A stretch of 64,000 nt of DNA from contig JAJIRX010000166.1 of the NCBI GenBank assembly GCA_023853785.1, positions 22,979 to 86,978 of the forward strand, given 5' to 3'. Positions within the stretch are counted from its first letter, which is position 1; each line of letters opens with the position of its first letter. The stretch comes from Psilocybe azurescens (Eukaryota > Basidiomycota > Agaricomycetes > Agaricales > Agrocybaceae). A program made the position numbers and the translations under genes. The notes beneath the pieces are model-generated. The model was not told the DNA's origin. It did not search any database and saw only the letters and a program-made list of their open reading frames with translations. This document shows, one piece after another, positions 33,332-45,771 of the stretch.

Positions 33332-34188
33332 CTAGAGTTTTAGCCACAGATACAACTCCAGGTTTCCCTTATTCATATTCTCAATAACTTCTTTCATGGT
33401 TTTCTCATTATCCTGTCTGACCATGAGACCTCCTGGCAGACGGATTTTCCCATTTTCCCTAATGATCCAACCAAAGCTAATGTGTTTTTCAGTGGCAGGA
33501 CATCCCCCCCATCGGTGACCTGGTTCCCTACAGTAGTAGCAGGTATTAGGTCCCACATAGTTTTGCTGACCTGTTGCCCCTGGGCGAGTTTGGTAGTTAC
33601 TGCTGTTTCCAGGAGTTGGCGATCGCTGGTTACTGGCGTTCGCCTGGCTTCGCGCGTTCAATAAGGCTGTGTGTACCTCATTGAACTTCCTATTCACGTT
33701 TTCATTAAATGCCGCTTGGTCTTTAGATTGCTTTAGTAGTAGCTTCATAGAGTCGAGGAGGTTTGCTGTGGCCTCTTCATTCTTAGGTACTACATCCTCA
33801 GGAATCATAGCGTCACGGTCGAGCGATCGCTTGACGGGCTCATCATCAGTTCGCCTAGTAGAACTCTGGGAAGTTCATTCAGCTATTGCCACTGCATTGA
33901 CTGATGACTTCCGGCGTATTTGAAGCGATCTTCTAACCTTACGTTGGGCGTTTGCCCGTCGTCTAATGAATCCGCTCTTAGGTCTAACCTATCTATTAGT
34001 CGGCCTCTGAACGCAGGCGACAGACAGCTCATAAAACGTTCAACCGATTCCCTATTGGATACTAGGGGAGGGTCTTGGGTTATTTTCGCTGCTGCTGCAC
34101 CAAACGCTCTTTTGAAAGATAGTAATTCCTCTAGCTGATCATCTTCAATCAGGTAACGACCACGGTAAGGTTGACATATTTTTGCCAA
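33332..34188 (-). CDS. Element 2 gag, 3' part with CCHC knuckle
   Basis: The capsid end (33883-34188) has RESVERFMSCLSPAFRGRL. After a frame change the nucleocapsid (33332-33808) has CYYCREPGHRWGGC, a CX2CX4HX4C zinc knuckle. Gag is truncated at its N-terminus by the palindrome junction, so no leader or 5' LTR exists for this copy. Confidence 0.8.
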
Positions 34189-34276
34189 CCTAGACAGCGA
34201 TCCCCTTTGTAATGCTGATGCCTCCGGATAACTACTAATGATTTCATCTCGGTATTCCTCCCAAGTGCCTTCTGCG

Positions 34277-36456
34277 ACTCAGAGTATCTCAGTAGAGGGG
34301 TATTCCCTAGCACCCGACGGAGGTTTCACCTCGGAAGGGGTTAGGAATGCCTTTCTATCCCAAGCCATAAGAGAAGAAAAAGTAGAACTTAGTGATAAAA
34401 TAAAAGTAGAAACGTACCTGCATCAGTTATCTAATTGTGATAAAGTGAGCGATCACCACTTAGGGCGATCGCCTGCTGAAAATAGCGATCCTGCGACCAG
34501 GGAAGACCAAGCTGGACCAGCGGCGACCGTCTTACTGGGTAAGAAATATAAGCCCGTAGCCTTAAAAGTAAAGCCCGTATATACAGAGTTACCGGAGCAG
34601 TACAGGATAGTGATAGTGAGGAACATTGTGGGCGATCCCTTAAAAGATATGCCTCCTCTAAACCCACACCCTCCTGACTTCGAACCGACTGGGCGATACA
34701 CGGCAGAAAGGCAAGCGGCGTTCGACAAGGTTCATAAAGGAGAATTCTTATGGCCTGAAGAGCGAAAACTAGTACATCATATTATGATGCAACAAAATGA
34801 GGCGTTCGCCTGGAATGATGATGAAAGGGGTCAGTTTCGAGAAGACTTCTTTCCGCCTGTCAGAATTCCTACGGTATAACACAAGCCTTGGGTTTGTAAG
34901 AATATCCCAATACCGCCGGGACTCTATAATGAAGTCTGTAGGATTATTAAATCTAAACAGGTGTCAGGAGTCTATGAACCATCGAATTCATCCTTTAGAT
35001 CAAGTAGTTTATGGTTGTAAAGAAAGATGGGAAAAGTCTTAGGATAGTCCATAGTTTGGAGCCTCTTAATGCAGTAACCATAGCACATTCGGGGGGTTCC
35101 TCCAGCGACAGAGGATTTAGCAGGACATTTTGCAGGGAGAGCATGTGGGGAATGTTTGATTTGTATGTAGGATATGATGAGCGAGCCTTAGAAGAGAGCT
35201 CCCGAGACATGACTACCTTCCAGACACCCTTTGGAGCTATGCGCCTAACTACATTGCCTATGGGATGGACCAACTCTGTACCCATCTTTCATGATGATGT
35301 AACTTATATCCTTAGAGAAGAGATGCCTGAGTATACCATTCCTTACATTGACGATGTAGGTGTGCGAGGACCGGTCTCTCGATATCAGGATAAGTATGGA
35401 ACTTATGAGACGATCGCCGAAAATCTAGGGATTCGTCGTTTCGTGTGGGAGCATCTGCAAAATGTAAATCTGATAATTCAGCGAATTAAGTACGCAGGAG
35501 CGACCTTCTCGTGTACTAAGTCGTTGCTATGTGCTGAAGAGATAGTAGTAGTGGGACACTTGTGTGGTTTGGATGGGCGAAAACCCACGGAAGAACGGGT
35601 TAAAGTGATCATGGACTGGGGAGACTGTAAAAATGTGTCAGAGGTTCGCGCCTTCTTAGGAACTGCTGGGGTATTAAGATCGTATATCCCCGGTTTTGCA
35701 GAGAGGGCTCGACCATTACAAAAGTTAACCCATCTGAACACACCGTTCCAGTGGGGTCCAGAACAGATTGCTAGCATGCAGCGAGTTAAAGACGGAGTAA
35801 TGAATGCGCAATGCTTAAGACCCTTGGACTAAGAAAGCGAGGATCGCATTGCATTAGCAATTGATACTTCCTACATAGCTGTAGGCTACTATATCTACCA
35901 AGAGGATAATAAGAACCCTAAGAAACATTACTTTCGCGAAGTTTGGGTCTATCACACTACACGAGCATGAAGCCAGATACTCTCAACCTAAGAGGGAACT
36001 CAACGGCTTAAAAAGAGCTTTAGAAGCCAATCGCCATTGGCTGATAGGTGTCAGAAATCTTGTGGTAGAAACAGATGCAAAATATATCGGGGTATGCTAA
36101 TGAATCCTGATGTTATGCCTAATGCTACTATAAATAGATGGATAGAAGAGATAGGTCTCTTCCATTTCACTATCAGACATGTTGCTGGAAAACCTTCGGA
36201 CCAGATGGTTTATCAAGAAGACCCTCGCCAGCCGCTTGATGATCCGGAGCCGCCTAGCGAGAGTACGGAAGAAGAACCCTGGGGACCACCTGTGATAGAA
36301 TTAGCCAACTCTAGCGATCCACCTCCTTTACCAGTAGAAGACTTCGTATCGGAAATTGATAAGAGGACTGGATTTGTACTTGAAGAGCTGGGAGATCGTA
36401 GAGGGGGATCGCCACCGAGCGATCGCCAGCGTCCACCAAAAGCCAAAACCCTCTGA
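34277..36456 (+). CDS. Element 2 reverse transcriptase and RNase H, right copy
   Basis: Near-identical to the left copy. The 273-codon frame 35011-35832 runs from VVKKDGKSLRIVHSLEPLN through motif A, motif B (TTLPMGWTNSVPIFHDDVTY), IPYIDDVGVRGP and DGRKPTEERVKVIMDW to the connection region. RNase H follows in a different frame, with VMPNATINRWIEEIGLFHFT and the HVAGKP end near 36190. The frame is broken at about 34880-35010 and 35832-36037. The protease and gag of this copy are missing because the palindrome junction cuts it just upstream. Confidence 0.86.
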
Positions 36457-36557
36457 AGGAAAGAGGTCTGCTAAATATATTAGACATTAAGCAAGAGATA
36501 GAGCAAGAACCAGAGTTTGACAGGATAGCTAGAGTTGCTGATAACTTCTTAATAGAG

Positions 36558-38160
36558 TTGGCGGAAGCGGACGAAATGAGACTAATAGAACAAAAGCAGC
36601 TTGAGCTATACCTGCAATCTAAGGGCGAGGAACTAGGTCCTGAACGAAGGGACTATGTTCAGCAATTAGTATCTACTCTAACATTACCTGATGAGACAGC
36701 AATTCTGGCAATGCCTTATCCAGAAGAGCAGCGATCGCCAAAAGGAAAACAGCAGGATCGCCAATTAGAATGGGCGATCCAGTGGCATAAGGATCACAGC
36801 TTCCAACCGAAGGGTTTGGATAAAAGCATCATATGCAATTTCTACAATGGGTTAGGCGATTCATTATGTTTGAAGGGCGCTTATATCTAAGAAACTCGGG
36901 CGCTACCCATAGATTAGTGGTGTCCAAAGACAAACGACTGCATATGCTTACTGCAGCCCATGACCATGTCGGCCATAGAGGAGTCTATGCAACAACTCAG
37001 CTACTGGTACAGCGATTCTGGTGGCCAGAAATGGAGAAGGATATTAATTGGTTTGTGAAAACTTGTCACTTATGTCAGGAACGACAAAAGACACTGATAA
37101 GGATTAAACCGGTTATCACACATACTCCTTCAATATTTCAGACCTTACATGCAGACTGTATGGTAATGAGCACTGCATCGAATAATTGTCATCATATAGT
37201 GCATGGAAGGGACGCTCTTACATCTTGGATGGAGGGACGACCTTTACGCTCGGAAACGGGTAGGGCTATAGGACAATGGATTTGGGAAGATATCATCTGC
37301 AGATGGGCTTGTATAGCGGAATTTGTAACAGATAATGGATCACCGTTTGTAGCAGCTGCCAACTGGTTGGCTGAGAAGTATGGCATCGTCAGCATTAAGA
37401 TCTCTCCGTATAATTCACGAGCCAATGGTGTGGTAGAACGACCACACTGGGACGTTCGCCAGGTAATATATAAAATGCTAGGAGCCGCTAATGTACACAA
37501 GTGGTTCTGGTTCTTCTCATATATTATGTGGGCGGATCGTGTGAATATACGAAGGAGGCTGGGATGTTCGCCATATTTTATGGTCACTGGGGCGAACCCT
37601 GTTCTCCCATTAGACGTCAAGGAAGCGACATGGCTAGTCAAACCTCCTACTGGGGTAATGACCGATGAAGCCTTAATCGCTTTCCGTGCTCAAGCACTAG
37701 CGAAACACCAGTTACACGTAGCCTCGATGCGGACTCGTATAGATAAGCAAAAATATGAAGCCCTATTGTGATATGAACGAGATAATCAGGCAGTAATTAA
37801 AGACTATAATTTTGTGCCTGGAGATCTAGTACTAGTACGCAATTCAGGAGTTGAATCTTCCTTAAATAAGAAGTTAAAGCAAAGATACCTAGGGCCTATG
37901 ATAGTGATAAGGCGGACTAGGGAGGCTCGTATGTAGTGGCAGAAATGAATGGAGCGGTTATGCAGAGCAAGGTAGCAGCCTTTAGGGTAGTACCTTACTT
38001 TGCTAGGGAGAAGATAGCGATCCCCGGCTCTGTTAGGGACCTCATTGATATATCTAAGCAAGGTCTAAGAAAAATCATAGACGGCCATGATGACCAGTCC
38101 TTGCCTTTCAAAGACATGGCCTTTGAGCATGCTCCTTTACACTCAGATGAAGACGAGTAA
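36558..38160 (+). CDS. Element 2 integrase, right copy
   Basis: Almost identical to 27939-29750 (one residue differs in the core I compared: GRPLRSETG versus GRPSRSETG). It has the HHCC module, all three DDE residues and the same in-frame TGA after KQKYEALL (ending at 37771). A one-base difference near 37922 shifts the frame before VAAFRVVPYFARE. It ends HSDEDE at 38160. Confidence 0.87.
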
Positions 38161-38349
38161 AAGTCTTAAAAGCCTGTAATGGCGATCGCCCGAACAAGCG
38201 ATCGCCAGGACGGCGAAAGACGTCTTCATTAAAACTCGTACTGGGTAATAAGAGGGAACACCAAACCAATAATAGACTAAGAAGTTTGCTATTGGAAGGT
38301 ACTCTACCAAAAAGGGGAAAAACTGAAAGGACTTCAGAAGGACAGACAA

Positions 38350-41300
38350 TTATTTAGACAGAGCTGAAGTAATCTCGGATAGCTGTTTCATAGCGACTCT
38401 ACGTTCAACTGCCTTGAAAACATATTAGACTCGCAGTCCCGGATACGTGCTTGTAAAAAGAGGATTTGGTGGCGGTTAACTTCGGCATCCTCACTTGCAA
38501 TAAAAGGGGAAGTGCTGGCTGCCTCAAAGAATTGAGAGAGCGCCTCCGGGATGACCTTAGTGGACGGATCTGCGAACCAAGAGTTTAGCGGAGGGGATCG
38601 CCAAAACAAGAAAAGGGCGATCGCTAGATGCTTACCTTCGGTAGACAAAATGTCAAACTTGTCGGTTCTAGCACGTTTGGAACCAGTGGCTGCATAGAGG
38701 GACGCCTTGAGAAAAGAATGTCCTTTAGTATCAACTCCAGGGACTTGATCGTAGTCCAGTATAATCACCTCGGGGCGTTTATCACTAGACTTGTAAGAGC
38801 CCTAGCTTTATTATCATTCATGTCAAGTGACCTAATGAAAAGGAGGACATACCTTGCTGGTATCAGCGGCCGATCGCTTACTACGAGACTTCTTAGTAGT
38901 GGAACTAATGATCTCGACATCATCGCCAACGACCATAGGGGCGGACTGATGCAGAGAATGTTAGGGAATCGCTCGATAGCACAGATAAGCAGCTTACGTC
39001 GGAAAATTCCTCCTGAGGATAGAAAGTAAGCTCAGGGTTGCTACAAGTGGAAGAGACGAACTCCACCTCTCCAGATTTATCAGTAGGGCGAGTCTGGTGA
39101 AGACGATTGCCAATCCTTTGAATCTGAAGGGCGAGTTGGGCTATAGAGAGAAAAAGCGATCGCTGTAACACTCACAACCGGGGTTTCGTCCTCTGCGGCC
39201 TTGGTAGGAGATGCAGCGTTGAGTTGGGCCTCGCGATCGGCATGAATTCCTTTGCAGATCGCCCCAACAATGTGATACTCGGGAGTATAGCGATACAGTT
39301 TGGAATCGAACGAGTGGCAGCTCTGAAGCCCTTTTCGCAAACCGAAAGCGATCTCACAAGGATCCCCAAGTTGATTAATGATAGCAGCATGGTCCTTCCA
39401 GCCCACCTAGTAGAAAGCAAAAACAATCAAATACTAGTACAGGTTTAAGGATGTTAAAATCTCATAAGGAACCGTGCCGCTTCATTCAACAACGGATAAT
39501 TGACAGCTGCGGTTTCAGCAGTAGGATTGCAGTCCTTAGGAGCATGGTGAAGGGCTCGGAACGTAAAATTCGTAGCATACTACAGATGGCACAAGAGATA
39601 TAGCAGTTGCTTCTGAAGTGAGAACAGGCATGATGAAGTGAGGGAGATCGCTTGACAATAGGGCGATCCCTCTTATACTGGAAAAAACCCTCTCGTAGAA
39701 AGATCAATGGGAGCGATCGCTCGACAAGATCTGCAGAAGTAAAAAGACACTGAGCAAGCGCGTGATAGACATTTGCAAATCAGTTCGTATGTAAAACAAG
39801 CCTAAAATGACGCAAGAGATTAAGGATGAAGAAGAACAACTAGATGCAAAGCTTCAAGTAATTGACGGAAATTAAGAGATGACGGAACTAAAATAGAGAA
39901 TACATAATCACTCAAGAGATGGAAATTTCAGGAACTGCACACAGCAGGGACGAGATCCGCAAGAATCGAAAGCAAGCTCAGGAAGCAAGCAAGTAATAGA
40001 ACTGAAAGCAGAGGCTATACAAAAAACAAGCCTAATACGAAGTGATTAGAAAACTGATGCAGCTAATTTCACGAAACTACGGGCGGAAATGGTCCGAATT
40101 TCCTCTATATTTCCAGGATGGAAAGCAACGGAACGGTGACGAAGAGGAGCACTATAACGCTTAAAGATGGCTGAATACTCCAAATGACGGCACTCCAAAG
40201 TCAATAGGAAGTGGCGGATAGGAAAAATGGTTCTCAGAGCGCTGTAGTATTCGGTACCGTCGGTAAAAAGCCCGGATCAGCTGAAAAAGGCTCCATCAGT
40301 TGCTAAACCCATCTAGTAAAAGTGATTAGCGCTTACACGGGATGGGTAAGGATCACTGTTGGGGGGAAACCTTGGCACCGTCGGGTCCGACATGAGAGTG
40401 AAAAACTGATGGAACTGGGCTCCCCAAGCAATGGGTGCTGCGCACACGGAACCAGTGATACGCAGCAGTCTGAAACGCTTGACCGGGAGTATTGCCCAAA
40501 GTGAATGTCACCACGAGGAATTGCCAACTAAGAAATCATGAGTCTAGCCAACATTAACTTCTGATGACTGTTTCTACGCACCAAGAGATGAGTCAGTTGG
40601 ATGAGCTCTGCCAAAGGGGACGACCGGAACTAGGTTGTTCTTTCTGTTTCGGGTAGAACGCCCGCTTGAATTTCTGGTGAGCAGCGTTGAGGTCGTACAA
40701 CAAATTGTGATAAGCAACGGGATCGCTCGTAGGGTTCATAATTTCGGGAACATGGTAAAATAGCGCCTTGATCTCGGGGGCTAGGTCTTCATATTCGTCG
40801 GCGACAGCATAACGAAAATCAAGGTCCTCATAGAAGACCTGGCTGGGGGAATTTGAACAGGCACGTAGAGATTAGGCAAAGGATTAGACATTGGTCTATA
40901 CAAGACAGATAGGCTATCTAAAGCTACTTATGTGTTTAGTCAATCCGGCCAAGACGAGTGTGAGAATCGTGGATCGCTGAGGGAGATCCCCTTCGAGCGA
41001 TCGCCTTGCGGTTGGACTTCCATATCCCATGCGGCTCCAAGCGGCGCCCAATTGGAAACTGGCGAAAAGGTGAACATATTCCTGACGCCCGGGCAGCCAA
41101 TATTGATAGGGCGCCAAGTAGGGAGGAAGTAATTGGTTATTCAGAAATTGTTGATTGCTTTGGATCCACGAGGTATAAAGAGTCTAGACTCTCTAACGCT
41201 CAGTATGGGTTCCTAAGCATTTAGTGAATGAAAAGTTTTACCTGTCGAATAGGCCGACTAATGACGGGACCAATGGCACGGAAACAGGGGACCTCCGGTC

Positions 41301-41808
41301 GGGCGATCAGAACATAGATATGGTCGTGAAGACGTCCGGGTGGTAGACCCACGGGGCCTAGTTGAATCCAGGACTTGGCAAGGTCAACAAAAATTATGCC
41401 TACTTCGTTTTCATATTTGATGTCAGCAATGTCGAACTGTAGCTAAGATGGGGATCAGAAAGTGTTATCATCAGGACAAAAGTCATAGAGTAACGTACGA
41501 GCTGTACAGTGGCTAGAATTAAGGATTGCAGAGGTGGTACGAAACCTAGGACGGGGTCCACTTGGCGCTTCAACGCCCGAATCTGGCATCCATGTTTGAA
41601 AATGCAATACGCATCGAGAAGCTTGCGAAGGCTTGGACGTCGGTCGATGGCAGAAGAGTAGGGGTGCTGGCGATACCTCTGGATAGTACTCTCATCCAAG
41701 TGATAATACTCGCTCAGTGCACGCTGATAGTACGGCGTTGTGTGAGGAATGTGATCAGAGGCGATCCTCTCCTCGGCTAGCGATGGGTGGAACAATAGGT
41801 GGATCCAT
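38350..41808 (-). pseudogene. Cargo 2, right copy: multi-exon unknown protein
   Basis: The fuller copy of cargo 2, at least eight exons, antisense to pol. It starts near MDPP at 41808. Exon blocks: YYQRALSEYYHLDESTIQRY and PSLRKLLDAYCIFKHGCQIR (41510-41730, donor gtacgt); LQFDIADIKYENEVGIIFVD through ARPEVPCFRAIGPVISRPIR (41240-41445, donor gtaaaa); PGVRNMFTFSPVSNWAPLGA near 41040; FYEDLDFRYAVADEYEDLAP and MNPTSDPVAYHNLLYDLNAA (40595-40840); NFTFRALHHAPKDCNPTAET (39520-39590); GWKDHAAIINQLGDPCEIAF with YTPEYHIVGAICKGIHADRE (39180-39405); then the exons shared with the left arm, to 38350. One thymine fewer near 38423 shifts the final exon, and the first exon has a frame conflict near 41785. 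No known domain is recognised. The coherent exon set shows it was a real gene. Confidence 0.65.
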
Positions 41809-42375
41809 GGCTACGGGACAAGACGAACTATGTCGATTCTCCTTTATAGGGGATCGCCCGGGTCAGGTATAACTTATGGAATCCATACGTGGTCGGCCGC
41901 TGTAGTACACATAATTCAATGTGAATGCTTGGCGATCTCTACACAACTAGGGAGTTGTGATCTTTAGTTGGGGGAGAGCGATCACCATATGTAGCGATCA
42001 CTATGTAAAAGCAATCACCACGTGGGTAGAGGACTTAGAAATTCTGTGACTTTGAAATTTTGCGATTCTCTAACAATTTTGAAAGCGACGTAGCAATAAG
42101 CAAAAGCAATAGTAGACAGTACTGAAGCCTCTACAAAGCAAAAGATAACATGGAATAATTGAGAAAAGACTTAATATAACCTGTTTGCTTAAAGGAAGCC
42201 TTCAGCTGACCAAAAGAAAAGGGTTTCATTACAAAAAGAATTATGAAATACAAGTAAGCTACTATAGGAAGAAACCCTGAAAAAGATCCTAAGTAGTACG
42301 CCAAAATGTGCACAAGAGAAGAGTACTGCTATATAAAAACATATAAAGTCCCAAGAAAGAGAGGGTGAAAAGCAG
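41809..42375. other. Intergenic region between cargo 1 and cargo 2
   Basis: AT-rich. Contains gatctttagttgggggaga near 41970, resembling the polypurine tract and adjoining base of the LTR, followed by gcgatcac-type repeats. It may be a remnant of an older LTR edge and should hold the cargo-2 promoter. Confidence 0.4.
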
Positions 42376-44290
42376 TCATTGAGCGAGCCGGGCCTTCTTG
42401 GAGGGGGGGCGATCGTCCTCAGACTCTTCGGCAGATCCTTCAGAAACGGAGTCAGAGGACACCTCCATTACGGCAGGGGAGCCTTCTGGGGCGATCCCCC
42501 GTCCTCGGAAGAACTCTCTCCTCCACTGTCAGATGAGACAGACTCGGTGGAGTCCTCACTGGACTCTTTGCCACTGGGAGCTTCCTCGGCCTCCAAATCG
42601 AGCATGGGATGATCATCAGAGGGTCGAGGGACAGGAGGGACGAAGTTCCCGTCGTCATCCAGATAGCCGGATTCTTGAAGCAGCTGATAAAGCTGCGGGA
42701 ATCGCTTCGAGATGGCGAGGGGAAGGGCTCGAAGGAGTTCGTGCAAATTTCGGAGAGGGAATCGCCCACTTCGAAAGGGTCCTCAAGATCAAAAAGAGAG
42801 AAGGCGATGGCCGCTCGTCGAAGCGCTTCGTCACCATCGAACAAGGGGGCTAAAACGTTGTCGGCGGTGGGGAAGTTGTGGACGATCGCCTGAAGGGTCT
42901 CGGAGAGGCGGAACTCTAAATCAAGCGTGCGAGACTGGAGTCGGGCGGCGTGGTCGATCGCCTCGACCTCAAGGCGACGCGCATCCCGCAAATCCCGACA
43001 TAGCAAGCGTAGGGCTAAAAGAAATCTGTTAAAAAAGCATACCGGGGGTAAAACTGCAAAAGATAAAAACTTACCGTTGCTCGAAAGCTGATCCCATCTG
43101 AGCGTACCGGTTGTACAGACGCATCTGGACAGGTGGGGAGCGCGGAAAGAGCATGATTTTGGTGTTGGCCTCTGGCAAGGTCCACAACGCTCGCCAAGGC
43201 CGCTGAATGTACAGGCCGAAGGTGTGTTTGACAAAACACACTGGGCGCAAATCATCAGAGGCTGGCAAAACACTTAAAGTCAGAAATAATCAGTCAGATA
43301 AAGCAAAAGTGACCTACAACAGACTTGTGATCGCCCTAGATCAGCGAGCTCGTGAGCAGCGATAGGAGGATCGTCTGGACTCGCCGCCCGCAGAACAGGC
43401 TCACCAGGGTTCGCCTCGAGTGCAGCGATCGCCGTCGATTTCTTGCGATCGTATGAGTTGGCGTGGACTCCTCGTTGGCCAGTCGTTGACTTAGCGGCTC
43501 CACGTTTTCGTTTGGCAGGAGGATCAACGGGTGCGGGAGTCATGTCGGGAGAGGGCGATCGCCGAACGCCGCTTGGACCTGCTACGGGGTGGAGGGAAGA
43601 GCGCGGTGGCGACGGTCCTCAGCCTGAGCGAACATCTCCAGTATCTCCATCGGACGGAGAGGTGGGGATGCAGCAACTGGAGAAACGGGAGGAGGGGTAA
43701 GGCGCGAGCTTTACCTTTCCCTTTGACGCGACGAGAGGGCACTGATCTGGTGGGCTGAGGACCAGAGGAGGTAGCGATCGCCTCGACAGTCGGGCTAAGA
43801 GGGACGATTCCCACCGAAGACCGAAGGAAGGCAGCACCGGCCAGACTATGCACGTCCCAAGATACCGTATTCTCCTAAAAAGAAGTAGTCACGGCTGTAA
43901 AATAAAAGTCGCAAAACAAAGTGATAAAAAGACCTACCGTGGTGAACGGGCCGCGAGGAAAAAGGTGTTGGTACATCTCGAAGGTCCGAGACCGTGCCCT
44001 AACAAACAAGAAAATGTGTTGTGAAAGTGTGCGGCGACACTTATCGCGAACTCAGATTCTTCGAAATCTTTGTCCTCATATTGGAGGAGATGGTTGGACT
44101 AATAGAAAAAGTTGAGAAAAGAGAAAACAAATAAAGCGGGAATTGAACTACTCACCAAATGAGCTTGCATTTCACCGAGTACGACGGCGGCTTCCTCATG
44201 CGTCAGTCGATCCTCAGCGAACGGAGCTTTGTGGGCGAGTTCCCAGGCTTGTTGCAGATGGTGAAGGATTTCTTGCGAAGAAGGGGGCAT
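42376..44290 (-). CDS. Cargo 1, right copy: C6 cysteine-cluster protein
   Basis: The best-preserved cargo gene, antisense to pol and starting about 450 bp inside the LTR. Exon 1 is MPPSSQEILHHLQQAWELAH plus EDRLTHEEAAVVLGEMQAHL with a GTGAGT donor at about 44156. Later exons include NSYDRKKSTAIAALEANPGE and PVLRAASPDDPPIAAHELAD (43330-43480). The key exon (43120-43240) has MICAQCVLSNTPSACTF and ERCGPCQRP, forming CX2CX8CX8CX2CX7C, probably zinc-binding. A helical segment LRDARRLEVEAIDHAARLQS follows, then LQESGYLDDDGNFVPPVPRP, a Ser/Glu-rich acidic region and a basic KKARLAQ-type end before the stop at 42376. A nuclear, DNA- or chromatin-binding role is inference only. One or two frame changes (near 42750 and 42390) may be introns or mutations. 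Confidence 0.65.
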
Positions 44291-44724
44291 GATATTGGAA
44301 AAGTAGCAAAAGAGGGGTGTAGGTGTGCCGCTAGCCAGTAAATCGCCCCAGCTTTTATGTGAAAAAAATGTGTACGGCAGCGACGATCGAGAAGCGCCCC
44401 GAAAGACTAAAAGTTAAATTGACGCCCAAAGAAACCCGCTAATGAGACGGTGATCTCCGTGCCTAATTATAGGCATGGCTATTAATAAACATCACGGCGA
44501 TCACGGATATCTGAAGGGGATCGCGGGACGAGATATCTCAGCAAGGGGCGATCGCTGCCTAACGTTGAGGGTATCCTCCCACTGGAACATAGTGAACTCC
44601 TGATAGGAATACACTGAACTTGTAATAACCGTACTTGGCAAAAATCAGAGGGAGTGCATCTTTGGACAAACCCAAAGTAATAGTGAAACCAAGTGAGCGA
44701 TCGACTGAGGACAGTCATCTTTTA

Positions 44725-44743
44725 GTTGGGGGAGATGAAAGGG
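44725..44743 (+). other. Element 2 polypurine tract, right
   Basis: gttgggggagatgaaaggg immediately precedes the TGTAAACC start of the LTR, identical to the left arm. Confidence 0.75.
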
Positions 44744-45769
44744 TGTAAACCATTCTGAGCTTACAATTCATAGTGAGATACAGAGGCCCTTATTTTTGCG
44801 ATTGCGGTCCATTTCCTTCCTTTCTCTTAGTCTCTTTCAATTATCACAAGCCAAAGTATCTATTTAGTCTATAAAAACAGCCCTGTATCTTAGAATAGGA
44901 ACCAAGTAATCTACACCCCTGATTTGATATCAGAATTTACTCTGAATAAGAATTCTAGTGTTAACACTTGAAGACTAGTGATTTGTGTGATAAGAGATCG
45001 AACACTGCAGTTCACCTTAAGCAATTAGGCGCTACCTGGCTTCGTGAGCGATCGCCATTGTGATATTCAACGTCAGGTCTATTAGACTTAATAAGCAGGC
45101 TTTTATAAGTCATCCGTGGACTGCCCTGGGGATTGTTAAGTACGGGTTGGAACCCTATACGGCTAGCGATTGCTCATAGTAACTAGGGACGACTGTCAGA
45201 GAACTCCGACTGTTCAGGACGTTGCCTATAGTAAGACTGCCCTGGGGATTATTAAGTACGGGTGGGAACCCTATAAAGGCTAGTGATCGCTCATAGTAAC
45301 TAGGGACGACTGTCAGAGAAATCCGACTGTTTCAGGACGTTGCCTATAGTAAACTAAGGACTATGGACTAGTGTACCCAGTTGCTTATAGGAACTAAGGA
45401 TCTACTACGTGTTAATACGGGTGATCGCTTATAGTGTTTGATAGTTGGAGTTTGGGTTTTATAAAGAGAACTGTTAAGTGTCCCGTGTACACTCGCCCCC
45501 AAAAGCGATCCCCTTGATATTGGTGATCGCCCTCACATAGAGAGATCGCCCTTACTATTCCAGTGCCTTGTGTGTACTCGTCTGTAAAAGAGTTCCCTAG
45601 CTACTAGTGATCACCTCAGAGCGATCGTCTAAGTCTGTACTCTGCTAAAAACTAGTTATTGTAATAAGCCTTACAAGCTTACCCTCCCAGATGGAACTGA
45701 TCAATATAAATATTTGATTGGGCGTTGTGTATTGGGCAATTACAAAGACACCCCGCACTAAACATCTCA
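44744..45769 (+). repeat. Element 2 LTR, right
   Basis: 1026 bp, TG...CA, about 96-97% identical to the left LTR. It contains the same internal duplication. It is followed not by host sequence but by a primer-binding site. Confidence 0.85.
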
Positions 45770-45771
45770 TC

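Larger units (their letters stand above)
31833..34276 (-). other. Single-copy centre of the palindrome
   Basis: The only part of element 2 present once: protease and gag of the left copy. The right-hand junction is at about 34277, where ctcagagtatctc begins the inverted copy. No LTR, primer-binding site or long microhomology is visible at the join. Confidence 0.75.
34277..45769 (+). repeat. Right arm of the 22.9-kb palindrome
   Basis: 11.5 kb, the inverted counterpart of 23158-31832 with about 2.8 kb extra (39331-42130). It contains the more complete cargo genes and a more intact pol. Confidence 0.9.
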
